Positions 58,489 to 64,000 of a DNA stretch of 64,000 bases are shown here, in pieces. How positions within the stretch are numbered: position 1 is the stretch's first letter; the number at the start of each line of letters is the position of its first letter. A program made the translations under genes and the position numbers. The DNA lies in contig NZ_CP142685.1 in the NCBI RefSeq assembly GCF_045689735.1, positions 558,001 through 622,000 on the forward strand, given 5' to 3'. A model generated the notes under the pieces. It was given only the letters and a program-made list of their open reading frames with translations. It searched no databases and was not told the DNA's origin. Origin of the DNA: Halothiobacillus sp045689735 (GTDB lineage Bacteria > Pseudomonadota > Gammaproteobacteria > Halothiobacillales > Halothiobacillaceae).

Positions 58489-59673
58489 ATGGCAACGCCG
58501 CCAACCGTGGGTCGTTCGTCCGAGTCAGCGTGGTCGGATTCAACGACAGCGGGTTTGACGACATTGGCGGAAGTGCGGGCGTGCATCGATTCGCTGGATG
58601 CCGAGTTGATTCGCCTGATTTCCCGTCGGGCGCGATTGGCGGAACGCGTGGCTGAGATCAAATCCGCCGATGCCGCGACGCAGGGCTCGTTCTATCGTCC
58701 GGAGCGTGAGGCGCAGGTCTTGGCGCGGGTGCGGGCGCAGAATCCCGGTCCCTTGCCGAGCGATACCCTGGTCTGGCTGTTCCGCGAGATCATGTCGGCC
58801 TGTCTTGCGCTGGAAAAGCCTCTAACCGTAGCTTGCCTGGGGCCTGTCGGCACTTTTTCCGAACAGGCCGCCCTGATGGCGTTTGGTCACGGTGCGGTTC
58901 GTCAGTTCGAGCCTGGCATTCCCGAAGTTTTTCGGGCCGTGGCGGCTGGGGCGGTGGATTTTGGCGTCGTGCCGGTGGAAAACTCGACCGAAGGCAGCGT
59001 CACGCAAACCCTTGATGCCTTGGCATTTGGTGGCTGGGCGTCGGTACAGATCTGCGGCGAACTGACGCTGAAGATCGAGCACCAATTGCTCGCGCACCCC
59101 AGCGCGCAGGCCGCCATGCCGCGAGAGATCGTCTCCCACGCGCAATCCCTAGCGCAGTGCCGCGAATGGCTGGATGTGCACTATCCGGGCGTCGCACGCC
59201 GCGCGGTCGCGAGCAATAGCGAAGCCGCGCGCCTGGCGTCGCAAAACCCCGATATGTATGCGATTGCACCGTTGCGGGCAGCAGAGCCTTATGGGTTGGC
59301 GGTCATGTCGGCGAATATCCAGGACAGCGTATTCAACACCACGCGGTTTGTGGTGATTGGGCGGGAGGCCGTGCCGCCTTCCGGGCGCGACAAAACTTCT
59401 TTGATGCTCTCGGTCAACAACGAACCGGGTGCGCTGGCGCGGTTGCTCGCCCCACTGGCGGATGCGGGGATCGATGTCACCCGGGTCGAATCGCGCCCCG
59501 CGCGGGATCGCGCTTGGGAATATGTCTTCTTTATCGACTGTGAGGGACATGTCAGTGAACCCAAACTGTCGTCGGCCATCGCGGCGATGCAGCCTTTCTG
59601 CAGCGCATTGCGGGTCTTGGGGGCTTATCCTCGGGCGGTGTTCTCACCGGAGCTGCCCGGCGCCGGCGCGTGA
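58489..59673 (+). CDS. pheA: Bifunctional chorismate mutase/prephenate dehydratase
   Basis: Two steps from chorismate to phenylpyruvate. The 394 aa contain a chorismate mutase domain (about 25-115; IDSLDAELIRLISRRARLA and YRPEREAQVL), a dehydratase domain (about 120-300; GPVGTFSEQAA, PVENSTEGSV, TTRFVVIG) and an ACT domain (about 310-385) with the ESRP phenylalanine-binding motif. The N-terminal 24 residues are Ser/Thr-rich and may be overextended; no later start keeps the mutase helix intact. It starts 4 bp after serA. Confidence 0.95.
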   Translation: MATPPTVGRSSESAWSDSTTAGLTTLAEVRACIDSLDAELIRLISRRARLAERVAEIKSADAATQGSFYRPEREAQVLARVRAQNPGPLPSDTLVWLFREIMSACLALEKPLTVACLGPVGTFSEQAALMAFGHGAVRQFEPGIPEVFRAVAAGAVDFGVVPVENSTEGSVTQTLDALAFGGWASVQICGELTLKIEHQLLAHPSAQAAMPREIVSHAQSLAQCREWLDVHYPGVARRAVASNSEAARLASQNPDMYAIAPLRAAEPYGLAVMSANIQDSVFNTTRFVVIGREAVPPSGRDKTSLMLSVNNEPGALARLLAPLADAGIDVTRVESRPARDRAWEYVFFIDCEGHVSEPKLSSAIAAMQPFCSALRVLGAYPRAVFSPELPGAGA

Positions 59674-59712
59674 TTGAGGCGTTCATTCATCGGATGTGTG
59701 CAGGGGTTCTAA

Positions 59713-60882
59713 ATGTCTGAAACAGTGCCGGTCGCTGAGGCGGCCTTGGGGTATGTCTGTGCCATTTCGCCGTATGTCACCGGTAAGCCGATCGATGCGG
59801 TGGCTCGTGAGTTTGGTTTGACGGATATCATCAAACTGGCTTCCAATGAAAACCCGCTCGGCGCAAGCCCAAAAGCCCAGGCCGCTCTGCGTGAGCCTTC
59901 TGCGCTCAATATTTACCCAGATGGCGGGGGATTCGCCTTGAAGCAGGCGATTGCGCATCGTTTCGCGGTTTCCATGGAATCCATCGTGCTCGGTAATGGT
60001 TCCAACGATTTGCTGGAACTGGCGGCGCGGGCCTATTTGGCACCCGGCCGCAATGCCGTGTTTTCCGCGTATGCCTTTGCGGTGTACGCCCTGGCTACCC
60101 AGGCGGTCGGAGCCGAGGCCAAGGTGGTGCCCGCCTTGCCGCCGGATCACCCCAGCATGCCCTACGGGGCAGATTTATCCGCCATGCGGGCGGCCATCGA
60201 TGATCAGACCCGCGTGGTGTTTCTGGCGAATCCGAACAATCCCACCGGCACCTGGGTGGATGCCGCCGCGCTGGAGTCCTTCATTGCGGCCATCCCCTCG
60301 CGGGTGTTGATTGTGCTGGATGAGGCATACAGCGAATATGTGCCGCCCGATTGGTATGCCGACGGGCGGTTTCCTGATGGGCTGGCCTTGGCCAAGCGGT
60401 ATCCCAATGTGCTGCTGACGCGCACTTTTTCCAAAATTTACGGTCTGGCGGCTTTACGGGTCGGCTTTGGCTTGGCGCACCCCGCCGTCGCCGCGATTCT
60501 GGAGCGTGTGCGGCAGCCGTTCAATGTGAATACCCTCGCACAGCAAGCCGCTGTCGCGGCAATCGATGATCTGTCGTTTCTTGACGCAAGCCGTGCCGCG
60601 AATGAGGCGGGATTGCAGCAATTGCAGGCGGCCTGTGCCGCGCGCGGTTGGCCGGTGATCCCGTCGCGGGCGAATTTTCTGACCGTGGGGTTGGGTGTGC
60701 CGGCCGGTCGCGTGTTCGATGCCCTGCTGCGGGAGGGCGTCATCATCCGCCCGTTGGGGGGGCAGCAAGACACCGGCGGCTTGTCCTGCCATATCCGAAT
60801 CACCGTCGGAACAGCCGAGCAAAACGAACGGGTCATGGCCGCGCTCGACCGGGTTCTGCCAGCGCTGCGGGCAGCCGCATGA
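59713..60882 (+). CDS. hisC: Histidinol-phosphate/aromatic aminotransferase
   Basis: PLP aminotransferase of 389 aa. Signature stretches are LASNENPLG near the N-terminus, NPNNPTG, LDEAYSEY, and the PLP lysine in TFSKIYGLAALRVG. In this gene order (pheA-hisC-tyrA) the enzyme often serves aromatic amino-acid transamination as well as histidine synthesis; sequence alone does not separate the two. AGGGG precedes the ATG. Its TGA overlaps the tyrA start as ATGA. Confidence 0.93.
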   Translation: MSETVPVAEAALGYVCAISPYVTGKPIDAVAREFGLTDIIKLASNENPLGASPKAQAALREPSALNIYPDGGGFALKQAIAHRFAVSMESIVLGNGSNDLLELAARAYLAPGRNAVFSAYAFAVYALATQAVGAEAKVVPALPPDHPSMPYGADLSAMRAAIDDQTRVVFLANPNNPTGTWVDAAALESFIAAIPSRVLIVLDEAYSEYVPPDWYADGRFPDGLALAKRYPNVLLTRTFSKIYGLAALRVGFGLAHPAVAAILERVRQPFNVNTLAQQAAVAAIDDLSFLDASRAANEAGLQQLQAACAARGWPVIPSRANFLTVGLGVPAGRVFDALLREGVIIRPLGGQQDTGGLSCHIRITVGTAEQNERVMAALDRVLPALRAAA

Positions 60883-61766
60883 CGGCGGTGCGCATCGAGC
60901 GGCTGGCGCTGATTGGCTTGGGGCTGATCGGTGGCTCCTTGAGCCTGGCGTTGAAGTCTGCGGGCGTCGTCGGTGAGGTGGTCGGATACAGCCGACAGCT
61001 GGCCACCCGGCTGCGTGCGCAGGAATTGGGACTGATCGACCGTCCGGCCGACTCGGTAGCCGAGGCGGTGCAGGGGGCGGATCTGGTCTTCATTGCCACG
61101 CCGGTGCAGGCCATGGGGGGCGTGTTTGCCCAAATGATCGAAACCCTCGCGCCGGATGCGTTGATCACGGACGGCGGCAGCGTCAAAGGGGCGGTGGTGG
61201 CCGCCGCTCAGGCGGCCATGCCCGAGGGGCAGTGGCGGCAGTTCGTGCCGGGGCATCCGATTGCGGGCACCGAGCACAGCGGGCCGGATGCGGCCTTCGC
61301 CACGCTCTATCACGGGCAGCGGGTGATTCTGACGCCGTTGCCGGAAAATGATCCGACGCAGGTTGCGCGTGTTGAGGCGATCTGGCGCGTTGCGGGGGCA
61401 GTAGTCGAACACATGACCGTGCCGCATCATGACCATGTGCTCGCCGCCACCAGTCACTTGCCGCATCTGGCCGCCTTTGGCCTGGTGAATGCGCTGGCGC
61501 GACTGGAAGAACGCTATGAAGTTTTCCGCTACGCCGCCGGTGGCTTTCGGGATTTCACCCGCATCGCAAGCTCCGATCCCGCCATGTGGCGGGACATCTG
61601 CCTGGCCAACCGGGCGGAATTGGTACCGATGCTCGATCATTACCTCGCCGAGCTTCAGGGCTTGCGCCGTTTGATGGAGTCGGCCGACAGTGACGGGCTG
61701 GCGCAGGCGTTCGCTGAGGCCAAGGCGGTGCGGGATGCCCTATATCGCCCCCAATCTACCCATTGA
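60879..61766 (+). CDS. tyrA: Prephenate dehydrogenase
   Basis: NAD(P)-dependent route from prephenate (or arogenate) to tyrosine, 295 aa. The nucleotide loop GLGLIGGSLSLAL lies near residue 12. Substrate residues are visible in TDGGSVKG, PGHPIAGTEHSG and SHLPHLAAF. The start is fixed by the ATGA overlap with hisC; the longer open frame upstream lies within hisC. No ACT domain is present. Confidence 0.95.
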   Translation: MTAVRIERLALIGLGLIGGSLSLALKSAGVVGEVVGYSRQLATRLRAQELGLIDRPADSVAEAVQGADLVFIATPVQAMGGVFAQMIETLAPDALITDGGSVKGAVVAAAQAAMPEGQWRQFVPGHPIAGTEHSGPDAAFATLYHGQRVILTPLPENDPTQVARVEAIWRVAGAVVEHMTVPHHDHVLAATSHLPHLAAFGLVNALARLEERYEVFRYAAGGFRDFTRIASSDPAMWRDICLANRAELVPMLDHYLAELQGLRRLMESADSDGLAQAFAEAKAVRDALYRPQSTH

Positions 61767-61788
61767 TTCAGACTTTTTGGATACCAAT

Positions 61789-63141
61789 ATGCAGCAGAAT
61801 ACGCCATCGGTGACCTACACCACCTGTCCGATGACGCGCCCACTCTCGGGCTCGATTCGCGTGCCCGGCGACAAGTCGATCTCGCATCGCTCCATCATGC
61901 TGGGCGCCCTGGCGGAAGGCGTGACCGAAATCACCGGCTTCTTGCAAGGGGAAGACAGCCTCAATACCCTGCGTTGCTTTCGGGCGATGGGCGTGCCGAT
62001 CACCGAGCCGGTGGATGGCTATGTTCGGGTCGAAGGGGTGGGGCTTTACGGTCTGAAAGCCCCGGCGGCGCCCTTGTATGTGGGCAATTCCGGGACTTCG
62101 ATGCGCCTGATGGCCGGGATTCTGGCCGGGCAAGCGTTCGAAACAGTGCTCACGGGCGATGAATCGCTGTCCCGCCGACCGATGAAGCGGGTGATCGATC
62201 CCTTGACGCAGATGGGTGCGGTGATCGAGTCCGCCGAGGGGCGCGCGCCGCTGCGGATTCTTGGCGGGCAACGGCTCAAGGGCATCGACTATCGCCTGCC
62301 GATGGCCAGCGCGCAGGTCAAATCCTGCCTGCTGTTGGCGGGTTTGTATGCTGAAGGCCAAACTTGTGTCACCGAACCCGCGCCCACGCGCGATCACACC
62401 GAGCGGATGCTCCATGGTTTTGGCTATGCCGTGGCACGGGACGGTGCCCGCGCCTGCGTGCAGGGGGGCGGCAAGCTGACGGCCCGCGCCATCGATGTGC
62501 CGGCAGATATTTCATCGGCGGCCTTCTTTTTGGTCGCCGCCTCGATTGCGCCCGGTGCCGATCTCACCCTGCGTCATGTGGGGATGAACCCGACCCGTAC
62601 CGGCGTGATCGACATCCTGCGTTTGATGGGCGCCGACATCACGGTGGAAACCCCCCGCGAAGTCGGTGGCGAGCCGGTGGCGGATCTGCGCGTCAAAAGC
62701 GCCGCCCTGCGCGGCGTGACCATCCCGGAAGCCTTGGTGCCGCTGGCGATCGACGAATTCCCGGTGCTATTCGTCGCCGCTGCCTGCGCAACGGGGCGCA
62801 CCATCTTGACCGGTGCGGAAGAACTGCGGGTCAAGGAATCCGATCGGATTGCCGTCATGGCCGATGGGCTGACCGCATTGGGCATCCAGGCGGAGGCCAC
62901 GGCCGACGGCATGATCATCGAAGGTGCCGGCGATCAGGCGCTACCGTTTGGTCAGGCACGCATCGATTGCCATGGCGACCACCGCATCGCCATGGCTTTT
63001 GCTGTGGCGGGCTTGCGCGCTGCCGGGACGATCATCATCGAGCATTGCGAATTCGTCGATACCTCCTTCCCGGGTTTTGCCACCCTGTTCCAAACGGTCG
63101 GCGGCGGCTTGCAAGTGACCCAACAGGAGTCGGGCGCATGA
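61789..63141 (+). CDS. aroA: 5-enolpyruvylshikimate-3-phosphate synthase
   Basis: Sixth step of the shikimate pathway, the enzyme inhibited by glyphosate. The 450 aa contain IRVPGDKSISHRS, GNSGTSMRLMAG (the loop with glycine and threonine at the glyphosate-contact positions), SRRPMKR, RVKESDR and CHGDHRIAMAFA. The start at 61789 is my choice; an ATG at 61735 overlaps tyrA and has a fair purine-rich site, so an extra 18 residues are possible. Its TGA overlaps the cmk start as ATGA. Confidence 0.94.
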   Translation: MQQNTPSVTYTTCPMTRPLSGSIRVPGDKSISHRSIMLGALAEGVTEITGFLQGEDSLNTLRCFRAMGVPITEPVDGYVRVEGVGLYGLKAPAAPLYVGNSGTSMRLMAGILAGQAFETVLTGDESLSRRPMKRVIDPLTQMGAVIESAEGRAPLRILGGQRLKGIDYRLPMASAQVKSCLLLAGLYAEGQTCVTEPAPTRDHTERMLHGFGYAVARDGARACVQGGGKLTARAIDVPADISSAAFFLVAASIAPGADLTLRHVGMNPTRTGVIDILRLMGADITVETPREVGGEPVADLRVKSAALRGVTIPEALVPLAIDEFPVLFVAAACATGRTILTGAEELRVKESDRIAVMADGLTALGIQAEATADGMIIEGAGDQALPFGQARIDCHGDHRIAMAFAVAGLRAAGTIIIEHCEFVDTSFPGFATLFQTVGGGLQVTQQESGA

Positions 63142-63806
63142 TCCCCGTCATTACCATCGATGGGCCTAGCGGATCCGGTAAAGGGACGCTGGCGCGTCGA
63201 CTGGCCACCCGTCTGGGCTTTCATCTGCTGGATTCCGGGGCGATTTATCGCCTGACGGCGCTGGCTGCCGCCCAGGCTGGCGTCGCGCTGGACGCCCCGG
63301 AAGTCGTCACCCTCGCGCAGACGCTCGATGCGCGCTTTGCGCCGGATGGGTCGATCTATCTCGCGGGGGTGTGCGTCGATGGCGTGCTGCGTACCGAACA
63401 GACGGGTGCCATGGCCTCGCAGATTGCCGCCCGGCCCGAAGTGCGGGCGGCGTTGTTCGACCGGCAGAAAGCCTTTGCGCGGGCGCCGGGTCTGGTGGCA
63501 GATGGCCGTGATATGGGGACAGTGGTATTTCCCGAGGCGCCCGCCAAAATCTTTCTGGATGCCAGCGCCGAAATTCGCGCCGAACGACGCTATAAGCAGT
63601 TGATCGAAAATGGCTTCTATGCTAAATTGCCCGCCCTCATCGCGGAGATTCGCGAACGGGATCAACGGGATCGCAGCCGTGCCGTGGCACCTCTGGTGCC
63701 CGCTGCGGATGCCTTGGTAATCGATTCATCTGCGTTGCCGATCGAAACGGTCGAAGCGCAGGTGATGGATTTCATCCATGCCCGAGGACTAAACCAAGTG
63801 TATTGA
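63138..63806 (+). CDS. cmk: Cytidylate kinase
   Basis: Phosphorylates CMP and dCMP, 222 aa. Walker A GPSGSGKGT lies near residue 9, followed by the substrate motif LDSGAIYR and the lid region RDMGTVVFPEA and ERRYKQL. The ATG at 63138 has AGGAG 8 nt upstream and overlaps the aroA stop; the longer open frame lies inside aroA and is not kinase-like. The aroA-cmk-rpsA order is widespread in proteobacteria. Confidence 0.96.
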   Translation: MIPVITIDGPSGSGKGTLARRLATRLGFHLLDSGAIYRLTALAAAQAGVALDAPEVVTLAQTLDARFAPDGSIYLAGVCVDGVLRTEQTGAMASQIAARPEVRAALFDRQKAFARAPGLVADGRDMGTVVFPEAPAKIFLDASAEIRAERRYKQLIENGFYAKLPALIAEIRERDQRDRSRAVAPLVPAADALVIDSSALPIETVEAQVMDFIHARGLNQVY

Positions 63807-63822
63807 GCGTCAATGCACCAGC

Positions 63823-63856
63823 TTGCCAACCCAGGGATGCGGACTGGCAATTTTTT
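63823..63856 (+). terminator. Terminator or attenuator between cmk and rpsA
   Basis: TTGCCA (63823-63828) pairs with TGGCAA (63845-63850), followed by TTTTTT. The stem is short, so partial read-through into rpsA is likely. rpsA leaders are known to be structured for S1 autoregulation. Confidence 0.6.
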
Positions 63857-63912
63857 GACCGACACGAGAGACATCTTGGAGCGTCTGCTCGTTTTTTGGA
63901 AACCACTCACCC

Positions 63913-64000
63913 ATGTCAACCGTTATTGAAAGTTTTGCCGATCTTTTTGAAGAAAGCCTGAAAAATGCCGAGATGCAAACCGGCTCCATTATCGAAGGCA
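63913..64000 (+). CDS. rpsA: 30S ribosomal protein S1, 3' end beyond window
   Basis: Only the first 29 codons are inside the window. They begin MSTVIESFADLFEESLKN and end in TGSIIEG, the start of the first S1 RNA-binding repeat. Position after cmk confirms the identity. No strong Shine-Dalgarno is seen directly upstream, as is usual for rpsA, whose leader structure replaces it. Confidence 0.93.
   Translation, partial: MSTVIESFADLFEESLKNAEMQTGSIIEG

Overview
The window is a G+C-rich chromosomal segment of a gammaproteobacterium. Hda, RsmJ, the fused N-acetylglutamate synthase ArgA and the order gyrA-serC-...-aroA-cmk-rpsA all point to that class. CbbY (a Calvin-cycle companion phosphatase), a gamma carbonic anhydrase, a cytochrome c' and both cbb3-type and bd-type oxidase genes suggest a chemolithoautotroph. 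A Halothiobacillaceae-like sulfur oxidiser is my best guess, but this is inference and not proven here.

Layout. 1-7.5 kb: c-di-GMP signalling genes (a GGDEF-EAL protein cut by the window edge, a GGDEF protein and a PilZ protein) around rsgA, mgtE and orn. 7.5-11.8 kb: cytochrome bd oxidase cydAB, argE and tRNA-Glu. 11.9-19.1 kb: a complete type I restriction-modification locus in the order hsdR-hsdS-fic-hsdM, placed directly behind rpiA-aroE, with two palindromic repeats translated inside HsdS. 20.8-24.5 kb: ilvA, then an intergenic region with perfect DnaA boxes and an AT-rich stretch in front of perM-hda. 24.5-31.7 kb: a stand-alone CZB protein, cbbY, a membrane protein and a ybhGFSR-type ABC export operon with stop/start overlaps. 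31.9-36.5 kb: a 153-bp MITE with CTAG target duplications, a plasma-membrane-type H+-ATPase and an orphan ccoN with its own terminator.

36.6-41.2 kb is the most unusual region. It is an integron cassette array without an integrase: six cassettes on the minus strand (NucS/DUF91-like nuclease, PIN-like protein, VOC/PhnB-like protein, HNH nuclease, four-helix membrane protein, SnoaL/DUF4440 protein). Six attC sites separate them, and an attI-like double core site closes the right end. No integrase lies between that site and uvrD.

41.6-53 kb: uvrD, a DtxR-family regulator with a gamma carbonic anhydrase, cytochrome c', a chemoreceptor with a sigma-28 promoter, argD-argF-argA-rsmJ and an OmpA-like protein. 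53.6-64 kb: gyrA followed by serine and aromatic amino-acid genes (serC, serA, pheA, hisC, tyrA, aroA), cmk and the start of rpsA. From aroE leftwards to about 12 kb, and for most of the left third, genes run on the minus strand. From ilvA rightwards most housekeeping genes run on the plus strand.
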